DNA of 64,000 nucleotides from Moraxellaceae bacterium AER2_44_116 (GTDB lineage Bacteria > Pseudomonadota > Gammaproteobacteria > Pseudomonadales > Moraxellaceae): the NCBI GenBank assembly GCA_006546595.1, contig VIAD01000001.1, positions 337,258-401,257 on the forward strand. Reading direction: 5' to 3'. Numbering within the stretch: the first letter of the stretch is position 1; each line of letters begins with the position of its first letter. A model generated the notes under the pieces. That model was not told where the DNA came from, did not search any database, and was given only the letters and a program-made list of their open reading frames with translations. Below, in pieces: positions 51,021-58,995 of the stretch. The position numbers and the translations under genes are program-made.

Positions 51021-52028
51021 ATGAGTAAACGCCGCCTGAGCCAGCAACAAACGAATCGCATTAACCAACAACACACGCAGCGGGTACAGCGAGTCCGTAA
51101 AGATAAAGATATCGACACGAATAATTTAAGTGCGCCGCAAAAAGGCTTAATCATTGCCCATTACGGCAGTCAACTGGAAGTCAAAAGTACCGAAGGGGAA
51201 AACGAAGGCGAAATTTGGCGTTGCCATTTACGTAGCAACTTAGAAGCCTTAGTGACAGGTGATGAGGTACTGTGGCAAGCCGACAACACCAATAAAATTG
51301 GCGTAGTCACCGCGTTAATGCCACGGCTATCACTACTAACCAGACCCGATGCTTATCATAAAGTTAAACCCGTTGCGGCGAACATTTCATTAATTTTGAT
51401 TGTGATTGCCTCACTGCCTACCCCTTCTGAAGGTTTAATCGACCGTTATTTGGTTGCCTGTGAAACTGTAGGCATTCCTGCGTTATTAATTTTAAATAAA
51501 TCCGACTTATTAGATGACAGCAATCGCTACCCCTTACGAAAGATGTTGGCAGAATACGCCACACTCGGTTACGACCATTTAGAGTTGAGTTGCTTTGGTG
51601 ACTTATCTGAGTTGTCGGCACGTATCGCCGATAAAACAGTGGTCTTTGTGGGGCAATCTGGTGTGGGTAAAAGCTCATTAGTGAATGTGTTGTTGCCGCA
51701 AGCCATGCAACGCGTCAATATTATTTCGGACAACTCTCAACTCGGCCAACACACCACCACCACTACCCGCTTATTTCCACTCACCAATGGCGGCGCATTA
51801 ATTGACTCACCAGGTATTCGTGAGTTTGGTGTATGGCACTTAACCGAACAACAAATTCAAGATGGCTTTATTGAACTACGTAACTTATATGGCCATTGTC
51901 GCTTTAGAAATTGTCAACATATCAGTGAACCCGATTGCGCCTTGAAAAAAGCCGCAGAAAATGGCGAAATTTTGCCAAGACGCTTAGAAAGTCTGCATCG
52001 TTTGTTGAGCGAAAGTAAAAGTCTCTAG
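51021..52028 (+). CDS. rsgA: Ribosome small-subunit GTPase RsgA
   Basis: RsgA helps mature the 30S subunit and hydrolyses GTP on it. The 335-residue product has an OB fold at the N-terminus, a circularly permuted GTPase with LLILNKSDL (G4) before VGQSGVGKSSLVNVLL (G1) and DSPGIREFG (G3), and a zinc site near the C-terminus (HCRFRNCQHISEPDC). The basic N-terminus (SKRRLSQQQTNRINQQHTQR) is typical. Its ATG is 87 bp from that of orn, so the promoters overlap. Confidence 0.97.
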   Translation: MSKRRLSQQQTNRINQQHTQRVQRVRKDKDIDTNNLSAPQKGLIIAHYGSQLEVKSTEGENEGEIWRCHLRSNLEALVTGDEVLWQADNTNKIGVVTALMPRLSLLTRPDAYHKVKPVAANISLILIVIASLPTPSEGLIDRYLVACETVGIPALLILNKSDLLDDSNRYPLRKMLAEYATLGYDHLELSCFGDLSELSARIADKTVVFVGQSGVGKSSLVNVLLPQAMQRVNIISDNSQLGQHTTTTTRLFPLTNGGALIDSPGIREFGVWHLTEQQIQDGFIELRNLYGHCRFRNCQHISEPDCALKKAAENGEILPRRLESLHRLLSESKSL

Positions 52029-52082
52029 AGAGTCTAAGCACTGCACGTTATACTCGCCGCGTTTTCTTAGGTTGATTGAGTT

Positions 52083-52493
52083 ATGGAACGTTTTTTTGAG
52101 TTTATGATGCACCACTACATCTTAGTGAGTGCGTTTATGGGTTTATTGATCGCTTATATGTTGGTTGAAATGCAACGTGGTGGCCGTAGCGTCAGCCCGC
52201 AAACGCTGACTTCTATGGCAAATAATCAAAAAGCCCTTGTTATTGACTTACGTGACCCCAATGAATTTAAACAGGGTCATATCACTGGAAGTCGGAATAT
52301 TCCTTATGCTCGGTTGACTGAAAAGCTACCCGAAATTCCCAAAGACCGTCCTATTATTTTAGTGTGCCAATTAGGGCAAGTCGCAGGTACTGCTGCTCGT
52401 CAACTAAAAACACTCGGTATGCAAGAAGTTGTTCGGCTCGAAGGTGGTATTTCCAATTGGAAAGGACAATCTTTACCATTAGTTAAAAAATAA
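52083..52493 (+). CDS. yibN: Membrane-anchored rhodanese (YibN-type)
   Basis: A 136-residue protein with one N-terminal transmembrane helix (about residues 11-28) and a cytoplasmic rhodanese domain: ALVIDLRDPNEFKQGHITGS and the active-site loop VCQLGQVAGTAA with the catalytic cysteine. YibN is normally next to grxC and secB, as here; recent work links it to membrane-protein insertion. It starts the yibN-grxC-secB group. Confidence 0.9.
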   Translation: MERFFEFMMHHYILVSAFMGLLIAYMLVEMQRGGRSVSPQTLTSMANNQKALVIDLRDPNEFKQGHITGSRNIPYARLTEKLPEIPKDRPIILVCQLGQVAGTAARQLKTLGMQEVVRLEGGISNWKGQSLPLVKK

Positions 52494-52507
52494 GCAGGAA
52501 TACCGTC

Positions 52508-52762
52508 ATGGCTAACGTTGTTATTTATACAACCTCCATCTGCCCTTATTGTGTCCGCGCCAAAATGCTGTTTCAGCGTAAAGGTGTCAGCTATGAAGAG
52601 ATTGATGTCAGCCGTGATAACGAGCTGCGGTTAAAACTGATAGAACAAACCAAACAACGCACTGTGCCTCAGATTTTTATCAATGATAAGCACATTGGCG
52701 GTTGTGACGATTTATACGCGTTAGAGCGGCAAGGCGCGTTAGACCCTTTACTTGCCCAATAA
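52508..52762 (+). CDS. grxC: Glutaredoxin 3
   Basis: An 84-residue dithiol glutaredoxin, reduced by glutathione. It has the active site CPYC (TTSICPYCVRAKML), the cis-Pro loop RTVPQIFINDKHIGGCDD and no extra domain. It lies between yibN and secB in the conserved order. Confidence 0.95.
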   Translation: MANVVIYTTSICPYCVRAKMLFQRKGVSYEEIDVSRDNELRLKLIEQTKQRTVPQIFINDKHIGGCDDLYALERQGALDPLLAQ

Positions 52763-52792
52763 ACTTTTACACCCATAACAAAGGAAAAAACC

Positions 52793-53254
52793 ATGCCAGA
52801 GAATCAAAATCAAGGCGGACAATTCGGCCTAGAGCGTTTATTTGTTAAAGATTTGTCATTTGAAGTACCTAATTCAAAAGTATTTTTAGGCGAATGGAAA
52901 CCTGAAATGAATGTGCAATTAAACACTGAAGCCCAGCGTTTAGATGACACACATTTTGAAGTCACGGTTACTGTTACTGTTACTGCAACCAATGCAGGCA
53001 GTACAGCGTTTGTTGCTGAAGTCAAACAAGCAGGTATTTTCTTAATTGAGGGTGTACCTGAAGCGCAATTGGCACAATTAGTTGGCGCATACTGCCCAAG
53101 CATTTTGTTCCCTTATGTTCGTGAAGCCGTTTCTGATGTCGTTACTCGCGGCAGCTTCCCTCAATTATTGTTAGCCCCTGTTAACTTTGATGCGTTGTTT
53201 GCTCAAGCACAACAACAACGTCAGCAAGAACAGCAACAGGCTACGTTACAGTAA
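52793..53254 (+). CDS. secB: Protein-export chaperone SecB
   Basis: SecB keeps precursor proteins unfolded and delivers them to SecA. The 153-residue product has the family core: [27 protein letters not shown] strands ([15 protein letters not shown]), [18 protein letters not shown] and the typical [20 protein letters not shown]. It ends with a Gln-rich tail. gpsA, the usual next gene, is missing; a zinc-ribbon gene on the other strand is found instead. Confidence 0.97.
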   Translation: MPENQNQGGQFGLERLFVKDLSFEVPNSKVFLGEWKPEMNVQLNTEAQRLDDTHFEVTVTVTVTATNAGSTAFVAEVKQAGIFLIEGVPEAQLAQLVGAYCPSILFPYVREAVSDVVTRGSFPQLLLAPVNFDALFAQAQQQRQQEQQQATLQ

Positions 53255-53263
53255 TCTGTTAAT

Positions 53264-53292
53264 ATTCGCTCCTGCGTCTTGTAGGAGCGAAT
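53264..53292. terminator. Hairpin after secB
   Basis: ATTCGCTCCT (53264-53273) and AGGAGCGAAT (53283-53292) form a 10-bp stem around a 9-nt loop. It has no clear T-tract and may be a REP-like element rather than a strict terminator. Confidence 0.55.
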
Positions 53293-53306
53293 GCGATCCT
53301 TACGGA

Positions 53307-54017
53307 TTAGCCTCCTCTAATTTTTTTCACACGAGTCACCGTTGTCTTATATTGATAAATACGGCCTGTCTCTTTATAAATAATGGCGAGAGCTTCAAGC
53401 CTTAAGACTATTTCCCCCTGATCACCACGTTTTTCTGTAACGTGTAAATATCGCATCAGCAGCGGTTCCGCTTCACTAAACCGCCCTTGCTCCATATACA
53501 TTTGAGCTAAATCACCAAGCACTATTTCCATATCTGAAGACTTTGTTTTATTCCACAGAAAAATAGCTTGCTTATAAAATGCTTCTGCTTCAACGAACTG
53601 ACCGCTTTTACGACTAAAATGAGCCAAAGAATAAAGACTTCTTGCTACACGGTCGTCGTCGTTTTCATCATTATGAGCAATAACTAACGCTTTCTTTTCC
53701 ATGTCAATTGCTGCCGCATAACTTCCTTGCTCAAACAACACTCTTGATTTGCTATGCAGTTCAGGCCACTTTCGAGTATTGTTATTGGAGACAGCCACAA
53801 CAAGGATAAGCAACATTAGAAAAAATAGTGTAGTTTTTACTTTAAAAGAAATAATAGCGTCTTTTATTTGCTTATGACCATCTTCAACAACACCTTCCTG
53901 CTCGGATGACTCTTTCTGAACTTTAACATAGGCAACGCCACAAGCAGGACACTGCCAATCAGGAGCTTGCTCACTGTCACTTCTAACGTGACTACACTTT
54001 CCACAAACAACATTCAT
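53307..54017 (-). CDS. Zinc-ribbon, membrane-anchored TPR protein
   Basis: A 236-residue protein of unknown function. It begins with a zinc ribbon made of CGKC (residues 5-8) and CPAC (23-26), followed by a transmembrane helix at about residues 60-79 (TLFFLMLLILVVAVS) and about three TPR units with the pattern ARSLYSLAHFSRKSGQFVEA and VLGDLAQMYMEQGRFSEAEP. The TPR part would be outside the cytoplasm if the ribbon is inside. It is the last plausible chromosomal gene before the scarred region, and replaces gpsA in the usual secB neighbourhood. Confidence 0.75.
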   Translation of the reverse strand: MNVVCGKCSHVRSDSEQAPDWQCPACGVAYVKVQKESSEQEGVVEDGHKQIKDAIISFKVKTTLFFLMLLILVVAVSNNNTRKWPELHSKSRVLFEQGSYAAAIDMEKKALVIAHNDENDDDRVARSLYSLAHFSRKSGQFVEAEAFYKQAIFLWNKTKSSDMEIVLGDLAQMYMEQGRFSEAEPLLMRYLHVTEKRGDQGEIVLRLEALAIIYKETGRIYQYKTTVTRVKKIRGG

Positions 54018-54042
54018 GTTTATTTATCCCTAAGATTGCGCA

Positions 54043-54324
54043 TTAGTTTCTAACAAATCCAATCAGTAATAGCCCAGCCCACATTCCCAAAACGGCAACA
54101 AAGTTTATTGTAAACAAAATACCTTTAAGACGCACACTAGTTGTCACAATCTGTACATAGCTGTATGCCAGCCAAAGTTGGAGAAAGCTCACCATATGAA
54201 ATTCGATAAGAACGATGCACATCACATAAAAAAATAATAGCCATTCGCATTGATTAGACAGATTGGCACTAATTCGAGGCTCAAGACTCGCCCAAGGATT
54301 ACTGCCATCTAGCCGACACTCCAA
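54043..54324 (-). CDS. Small membrane protein, possibly a MAPEG-like fragment
   Basis: A frame of up to 93 residues with three hydrophobic segments. RISANLSNQCEWLLFFYVMC followed by LQLWLAYSYVQIVTTSVR loosely resembles the core of MAPEG proteins (Asn...Gln-x-Glu...Phe-Tyr; then LA-x-x-YV). Only a TTG is available as start, and the frame continues upstream as hydrophobic sequence up to a TAA. An ATG at 54376 in another frame starts a further hydrophobic peptide that stops soon. I therefore suspect a frameshifted gene. The family call is weak. Confidence 0.4.
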   Translation of the reverse strand: MECRLDGSNPWASLEPRISANLSNQCEWLLFFYVMCIVLIEFHMVSFLQLWLAYSYVQIVTTSVRLKGILFTINFVAVLGMWAGLLLIGFVRN

Positions 54325-54412
54325 GCGCCAAATGGAAAGAGCACATACAAAAATGCAGTTAGGCCAACGTTTGTCATAACCGTTATCCCGTTACTCGGCA
54401 AGATCATAATGC

Positions 54413-54592
54413 TTAATTACCGAACAATATGTTAATTAACATATGACCGATCATGATCCTCCTACCCACTGCCGACAAACTCTCAGCATGTTGCAAAACT
54501 AAGTTAATAACTTCTTCTTGTTGATCAGGAGGGTATTTATATTTGCGTAAAATTCGTTTAATCAATAACCGTAACTTGACGCGTACACCGTC
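54413..54592 (-). pseudogene. hsdR: Remnant of the 3' end of a type I restriction gene (hsdR)
   Basis: Reading leftward from 54592, the frame begins DGVRVKLRLLIKRILRKYKY and continues with PPDQQEEVINLVLQHAESLS. This is the characteristic C-terminus of HsdR proteins, in which a basic helix is followed by YPPDxQEEAxxxVLxQAExL. The frame is cut off upstream by a TGA and continues downstream with unrelated residues to a TAA at 54413. No hsdM, hsdS or the rest of hsdR is present. It is a scar from deletion or replacement at this site. Confidence 0.7.
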
Positions 54593-54644
54593 TCACTTTT
54601 CCCAATTATCTGTTGTCTCGCTTCATCACGCTTGCGCCGTGCTA

Positions 54645-54841
54645 ATGCTTACTGATGCCAAAATTAAGAAGCTAAAACCGCCTCTTGAAAGCGAGAATGA
54701 ACCTGCTCAACATAGCGATGCACACGGTTTGTGCATGTATTTAGAAATGGTCGTATGTCGTGGATGTATGCCTAGATAATAAGCAACGAAGTTTAACCAT
54801 TGGCAAATATCCACAAGTGACTCTGGCATTGTTGGAATTTT
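54645..54841 (+). pseudogene. Remnant of a tyrosine-recombinase (P4-type) integrase
   Basis: From ATG at 54645 the frame reads MLTDAKIKKLKP...SDAHGLCMYLEM, the start of the DUF4102 arm-binding domain of P4-type integrases. It shifts frame near 54750 and resumes as DVCLDNKQRSLTIGKYPQV and TLAL, matching the RxLTIGxYPxxSLAxAR segment. The catalytic domain is missing. The element to the right therefore cannot use this integrase unless another copy lies beyond the window. Confidence 0.8.
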
Positions 54842-54913
54842 CTATACCAACAAATATACCAACAATTCACTGTGGTTTACCATGCTCTATGATGGTCTAT
54901 CGCGGACAACAAA

Positions 54914-54944
54914 AAAGCCCAGAACATTGCTGTTACTGGGCTTT
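54914..54944 (-). terminator. Hairpin with T-tract on the minus strand
   Basis: AAAGCCCAG (54914-54922) and CTGGGCTTT (54936-54944) form a 9-bp stem; read leftward it ends in TTTTTTG. No intact gene lies immediately upstream on that strand. Confidence 0.6.
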
Positions 54945-55051
54945 CTGGTCTACGGCGGTTAACCGCGGACTACTGTTTGGCGAAGGAGGCCATATCACTC
55001 AAGACACAAGATATTGTTTTATAACATATTTTTAATTTGTCATTATCAATA

Positions 55052-55089
55052 ATGCCCCCGATAATGCCCCCAAAAATAAATGTGCCCCC
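55052..55089. repeat. Three short direct repeats (A)TGCCCCC
   Basis: ATGCCCCC at 55052-55059 and 55064-55071, and TGCCCCC at 55083-55089. Short C-rich direct repeats like these can be integrase arm sites; here they lie about 200 bp from the integrase remnant and may mark the old attachment region. Confidence 0.4.
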
Positions 55090-55294
55090 TAAAAACAGTA
55101 AAAATCTATCTTTATAACGGCCATTGGTGGCGGTGTACTAAGTCATCACTCACTCTTAAAATAAGCCTTTAGCCTAAATTACTGGCATTGACTCTTAAAC
55201 CGTATTGCCATACATTTAATAGGCGGTTCTTTCCTCCTGTTAGCGGTGCATCTTCTTGATGTGTGGCGCGGGTCTCAAGGGTTAGAGCCGCATT

Positions 55295-55346
55295 ATCGGT
55301 AGATGCCCCTGAATTGTGATCAGGGAAAGCTTCTACCGATTTTTAT
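55295..55346 (+). terminator. Long two-part hairpin with T-tract
   Basis: ATCGGTAGA (55295-55303) and TCTACCGAT (55332-55340) pair perfectly, and CCCTGA/TCAGGG pairs inside. TTTTTA follows at once. It looks like a strong terminator or the end of a small RNA, but no coding gene precedes it on this strand. The 450 bases before it hold no gene I can support. Confidence 0.6.
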
Positions 55347-55567
55347 TGTTTTATCGAAGCGCGGCAAATCAGCTTCCGCACGAGTGCCTTCGGGTGCAAC
55401 ATGATGATGGGAATGGGCTAGTTTAACTAGCGTGTGCTGTCCATCCGATAAAACACTATCTAGTAAGTCATGCGTCCGTTGTCTTGCCCAGCACAGAAGG
55501 CGCATTACTTGGCGGAATAGTTGGCAAGAGACTTTTCGCCACCCACCGCCGCTTAATATCGGACAAT

Positions 55568-55589
55568 AAAAAACCGCCACTTGGGCGGC
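55568..55589 (-). terminator. Terminator of the 64-residue gene
   Basis: CCGCC (55574-55578) and GGCGG (55584-55588) form a compact stem with a 5-nt loop; read leftward it is followed by TTTTTTATTG. It sits just after the stop at 55593. Confidence 0.75.
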
Positions 55590-55592
55590 TAG

Positions 55593-55787
55593 TCATAAAA
55601 AAACATTTCCATCTAAAAGCTCTCGCATTTTTTGAATTGATTCACGCTTATTTTGCTGCAAATCTTTGATCTCTGACGGTGTCAGCATCCTGCATACTTT
55701 TGATGATGTATTGCGAATCTTAGTGTCGTTGCTACTAGCAGCAATCGTAGATGAATACGTTACGCCATTTTCTTTTGATGTTGTCAT
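55593..55787 (-). CDS. Small element-borne protein, unknown
   Basis: A 64-residue hydrophilic product. The first half is Ser/Thr/Asn-rich and probably disordered; the second half (MLTPSEIKDLQQNKRESIQK) should form one long charged helix. GAGG precedes the ATG and a clean terminator follows, which support a real gene. I do not recognise the family; size and build would suit a small DNA-binding or phage regulatory protein, but this is not shown. Confidence 0.5.
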   Translation of the reverse strand: MTTSKENGVTYSSTIAASSNDTKIRNTSSKVCRMLTPSEIKDLQQNKRESIQKMRELLDGNVFL

Positions 55788-55934
55788 GGCCTCACCAGTT
55801 ACTAAAATATGTATCCTTGATTCTACTTAATCGACAACAACAAACAAGATGCAATAACGATCCAAAATTCATTGGAACGCTCAAACCTCATTATCCAGCT
55901 TCGCTGTCAAACTAAGCCACCTCTTAATTTTAAT

Positions 55935-56801
55935 ATGGCTTTTTTTATGCGTGATTATCCACAACAACCCGATAATGCGGCAAAGGCAAGTATCAGAAAG
56001 CCAGATCACACGCGATGGGGCTATATTAATAAAAACCTTCTCGCTCAGATTCATACGGTCGATAGACGTGGCTTCAGAACGGGCAACATTATCGTCGAAT
56101 GCGTGATCACCGAAGGTAATTTTGATTTAGTAAACCAATATAGCAGTCCTTTCAGTGGAGCTAACTTAGACCAAAAGTTCCCAACTCTTATGGGGGCCAT
56201 TCAAAGCGGCGTGGGATTAGACACCATCGGGGCAGTGGCTCAATTAACTACCAAGGCAACTAATACAGCCATCAAAAAAGTAGCAGGGTCGGATAACAAA
56301 CTTCTTGCTAAGCTCGGCCAGTCGCTTAACTCGTTGGAAAATCAACTAAACCAAGCCTTTGAAGGCTCACTGATTAACACCATCATCACGACGACTGGAC
56401 AAAAAATTGAGTCATTGGAAGGTAAAAGCAATTTAACCAAAGTAAATAGCACGATGGTTTATGTTTCGACTGAACCTATCAGACTTCAATTAACCTTGTT
56501 TTTCAGGGCTTGGGAAAATGCAAAACGGGAAGTTGAAGATCCGATAAAACAATTGCAACAATGGGCATCCCCTGTTGAATTGGGCGACTCACTTTTAGTG
56601 AATGGCTTGTTCCCATCCACGGCCCCGCCATTTATTGCGATAACTCACGCTGGCAATACTTACTTGCCGTTGTTGATAGAGTCAATGTCTACGCCACTTG
56701 TCACCGAGCGTGACAGCAACATGAATCGCTTGGCCGCGTCGGTTACTTTGTCGCTGGTAAGTCGCACCGCTTGGGACGCTACCGACATTCGCAATTTATA
56801 G
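55935..56801 (+). CDS. Phage baseplate/tail-junction-like protein
   Basis: A protein of about 288 residues (ATG at 55935; a TTG at 55872 would add 21). The C-terminal part, with EPIRLQLTLFFRAWENAKRE, IKQLQQWASPVEL and TERDSNMNRLAASVTLSLVS, resembles tail-tube/baseplate junction proteins of contractile phage tails, which have a beta-rich oligomerisation domain and the pattern of a loading edge followed by a P-x-L loop. The N-terminus contains a Gly/Asn-rich helical stretch. It is the only structural phage gene visible and is read opposite to all its element neighbours. Confidence in the exact part is limited. Confidence 0.5.
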   Translation: MAFFMRDYPQQPDNAAKASIRKPDHTRWGYINKNLLAQIHTVDRRGFRTGNIIVECVITEGNFDLVNQYSSPFSGANLDQKFPTLMGAIQSGVGLDTIGAVAQLTTKATNTAIKKVAGSDNKLLAKLGQSLNSLENQLNQAFEGSLINTIITTTGQKIESLEGKSNLTKVNSTMVYVSTEPIRLQLTLFFRAWENAKREVEDPIKQLQQWASPVELGDSLLVNGLFPSTAPPFIAITHAGNTYLPLLIESMSTPLVTERDSNMNRLAASVTLSLVSRTAWDATDIRNL

Positions 56802-56819
56802 GCCGCTATTACCATAAAA

Positions 56820-56840
56820 AAAGAGGCGCAATGCCTCTTT
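56820..56840. terminator. Bidirectional terminator
   Basis: AAAGAGGC (56820-56827) and GCCTCTTT (56833-56840) form an 8-bp stem with a 5-nt loop. It separates the baseplate-like gene from the leftward gene ending at 56839. Confidence 0.8.
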
Positions 56841-57069
56841 AATTACCTGCCAATTTTCGTGTTTCCTCAAACTCATCTAGTAGATCGTCAAGCTCTCTGA
56901 TCGTTTTACTAAATGGTTTGGCACGTAGTCCGTGCTTCAGGGCATTAAGCGAGCTTCTTGCCTTGCCCTCGTCTGTTTTTGCTCCCGTTGACTGTTCCCA
57001 CGGTTTCCATGTTTTGATTAACTCCGATTGCCGTTGACGTTGTTCTGCTGTCCAGTGTCGTGCCGCCAT
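56839..57069 (-). CDS. Small phage-type protein with TGAKTDEGKARSS motif
   Basis: A 76-residue basic protein: HWTAEQRQRQSELIKTWKPW followed by STGAKTDEGKARSSLNALKHG. The SGPKTPEGKAxSSxNALKHG pattern recurs in small proteins of prophages and integrated elements, often near terminase genes, and probably binds DNA. Its first 125 bases overlap the end of the upstream gene in another frame; both frames look real. Function is not known. Confidence 0.7.
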   Translation of the reverse strand: MAARHWTAEQRQRQSELIKTWKPWEQSTGAKTDEGKARSSLNALKHGLRAKPFSKTIRELDDLLDEFEETRKLAGN

Positions 57070-57646
57070 GATCCACCTCTAATAGTTCATTTGTATTATT
57101 TCTTTCTTTGGCATTTTCCACGTGCGCGGGTGTACTCGATGCAGGTACACCATTATTCACCTGTACCGCTTGACCAATGTTAGCCTGACGGACAAAAGCG
57201 ATAGATGTCGGGTTCTTAATGAGCGCCAGTGTTTCAATGGTTTTAGCGCACTGTGCTTGTGCCTTGAGTGCCATTCTTAGCAGTTTTTCAGCCGCTTCAA
57301 GATGTGGGTAGCCTTTCTTTTTACCGTCCTCGTTGGTGGCTATATGCTCAAACATTTCTTTGCTTTCTAAGTGCGTTGCGGCTTTTCTTGCCAGTGAGTT
57401 AAAAATGCAATCTAGGCTAGTGGCTTGTGACGCTAAAGTATCCTCCAGTGAAGTGAGACTACCTTTTCTCACGGCTTCGCATTTTTTCGCCAACACAATG
57501 GCGCATTGAGTACCGTCCAGTGCTTCGCCTTCATCATCTTGGGTGAATTTGGCCGAGGTATGGCCGTTATTATAAAAAGGTGCTAAACCAAACTTGGCCT
57601 TTTTTGTCATTTGCTCTTTTCTAAAATCGTCAATATCAGCATCCAT
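56945..57646 (-). CDS. Phage-type protein, partner of the 76-residue gene
   Basis: A 233-residue protein from ATG at 57646 (GAGG upstream); a longer frame to 57685 is less likely. The N-terminal part is charged, the middle helical, with TLALIKNPTSIAFVRQANIG and QAVQVNNG, a stretch that recurs in phage-element proteins found with the motif gene that follows. The C-terminal 42 residues are low-complexity (Thr, Asn, Gly, Arg) and are encoded in the segment that also encodes the start of the next gene. I infer a packaging- or DNA-binding role from these companions, without proof. Confidence 0.7.
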   Translation of the reverse strand: MDADIDDFRKEQMTKKAKFGLAPFYNNGHTSAKFTQDDEGEALDGTQCAIVLAKKCEAVRKGSLTSLEDTLASQATSLDCIFNSLARKAATHLESKEMFEHIATNEDGKKKGYPHLEAAEKLLRMALKAQAQCAKTIETLALIKNPTSIAFVRQANIGQAVQVNNGVPASSTPAHVENAKERNNTNELLEVDHGGTTLDSRTTSTAIGVNQNMETVGTVNGSKNRRGQGKKLA

Positions 57647-57718
57647 AAAATAATCCTCAAAAAAAAGGGGCGACCACAGCCCCATAAAGTTACAACACCA
57701 ACTGCCATTTTTTTGTTA

Positions 57719-57910
57719 TTACATCACCTCTGATAACTCAATTTTCTGCACCATAAACGCGCTCACGTCAGGCCATTTCATTATCGCGCTGTTAATCTCC
57801 GCACCTACTTCAAGGGTGTTAAACATATCTTTGCTAACGGTTATTGGCTTAATGTTACTGCGTAGCTGGTAGGTATAAGTAACCCTCCAGATAGTGAGTT
57901 TACGCGGCAT
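57719..57910 (-). CDS. Small element protein, unknown
   Basis: A 63-residue product from ATG at 57910 (PRKLTIWRVTYTYQLRSNIK). The sequence before it has GGGGG at a suitable distance and the start overlaps the stop of the upstream gene, so the two are coupled. It looks like a small beta-rich protein. A longer frame from 57946 is possible. No family recognised. Confidence 0.5.
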   Translation of the reverse strand: MPRKLTIWRVTYTYQLRSNIKPITVSKDMFNTLEVGAEINSAIMKWPDVSAFMVQKIELSEVM

Positions 57911-58457
57911 GACTAACCCCCATTGGCTGCGTGTGGGCTTCTTCATGCAGGTATTTAATGCGTGTTTCAGCTTCCGCTAAGGTGGCAATCGCTGTCTCAA
58001 GCTCCTGTTTCATGCGCGGTATCTCGTCAGCACTAAAGCCGATTACTACTTCAATTTGCTCGCAGGTTAAGCCTTGCTCTTTGAGTAGCTTGCGTTTTGA
58101 CTCTTGGGTCTTAGGATATTTAGCAATGGACTCTGTTAAAAAGTTGATCGTTGATTGACTGTTACTCGCGGCCATTCTTAACGTAGCCAACTCTCCTTTG
58201 TGGGCATCCATATACGCATCGTAGGATGCCAATGCCGCTTGATGATCTTGATGTGCTTGTTGAATCGCCGCCTGTACTTCCTCAATCACTACGTTGGCAG
58301 CTTCACCAATACTGATATTGCGACTATTGGCAAGGCTAATTAGTTCATCAACCACGGCATCACCGCCACCGCTTTTTAATAATCTGATCCGTTGGTCAAG
58401 AACAATTGCGCCGTAGAAACGGGCTGAAGATAATCGTTTTTTCTCTGAAAGGTTCAT
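57900..58457 (-). CDS. Coiled-coil element protein, unknown
   Basis: A 185-residue, mainly helical protein. About residues 60-95 (EVQAAIQQAHQDHQAALASY) and 140-175 (MKQELETAIATLAEAETRIK) are strong coiled coils; there is no signal or membrane segment. It is the first gene of a leftward group of four (58457 to 56839). The function is not recognisable; a structural or scaffold role would fit the helices. Confidence 0.6.
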   Translation of the reverse strand: MNLSEKKRLSSARFYGAIVLDQRIRLLKSGGGDAVVDELISLANSRNISIGEAANVVIEEVQAAIQQAHQDHQAALASYDAYMDAHKGELATLRMAASNSQSTINFLTESIAKYPKTQESKRKLLKEQGLTCEQIEVVIGFSADEIPRMKQELETAIATLAEAETRIKYLHEEAHTQPMGVSHAA

Positions 58458-58724
58458 TTGGACTTATCCATCTATGTGAAAGTGTCCCTAGTATCTAATA
58501 GTTCGTTTAGTGTGATTTTGGGCAGTTCCAAGGGGGGGGAATGATCGGCTAACGCTGATACTTCTTGAGCTTTTAGGCTTTTGAGAATAAATTAACTTCA
58601 ACTCCTCTGGTTCGGCGGAAGGCTGCGCTTCTTCGGAATCAGCACCGATTTTGAACGAATCAGAGGGGTGCGTTTCAAACGCGACCCTATCTTGATTGCG
58701 TTTGAAACGCCACCAAGATAGCCA
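58458..58724. other. 267-bp non-coding stretch with paired palindromes
   Basis: Upstream of the four-gene leftward group. It holds GCGTTTCAAACGC (58670-58682) and GCGTTTGAAACGC (58698-58710), each nearly self-complementary and inverses of each other, with CTATCTTG/CAAGATAG (58687-58694, 58714-58721) set around the second. This could be an operator for the group. A run of eight G lies at about 58533-58540. Confidence 0.5.
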
Positions 58725-58982
58725 TCACGCCACTTTGCATATCATCATAAACGGGTCTATCATCATCCGTAGAGTAGAAAGGGTGTTTAAGTCGGTCGCT
58801 TGGGTGTCTTTGACGCTTTCAACGCTACGGGCAAGCCCTTTCTGTTTTTCATAAATCTTCTGATTATAAGCAACCAACTCCAAAACGCCATTTTCCAACT
58901 CTCCCGCGTGCGCTTCAAGATGTAAGTTTAAGCCATCAACATAAGCCTAAAACGTGTCGATTATTTGCCAGTAAATAAACAT
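58725..58982 (-). pseudogene. Coiled-coil gene interrupted by an in-frame TAG
   Basis: The frame from ATG at 58982 reads MFIYWQIIDTF, then TAG at 58947-58949, then continues for 73 codons (AYVDGLNLHLEAHAGELENG, then VLELVAYNQKIYEKQKGLAR, to a TGA at 58725). Composition after the TAG is that of a real hydrophilic coiled-coil protein, and no good start lies after it. I call it a pseudogene with a nonsense mutation; readthrough is a less likely reading. Confidence 0.4.
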
Positions 58983-58995
58983 GAGCCATAAATAA

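Noticed and set aside
55320..55580. 86-residue minus-strand frame
   Set aside because: It starts inside the terminator of the neighbouring gene, has no ribosome site and runs through the long hairpin at 55295-55346.
54840..55600. tRNA gene as integration target
   Set aside because: I found no T-loop consensus or cloverleaf in this stretch, and no tRNA elsewhere in the window.
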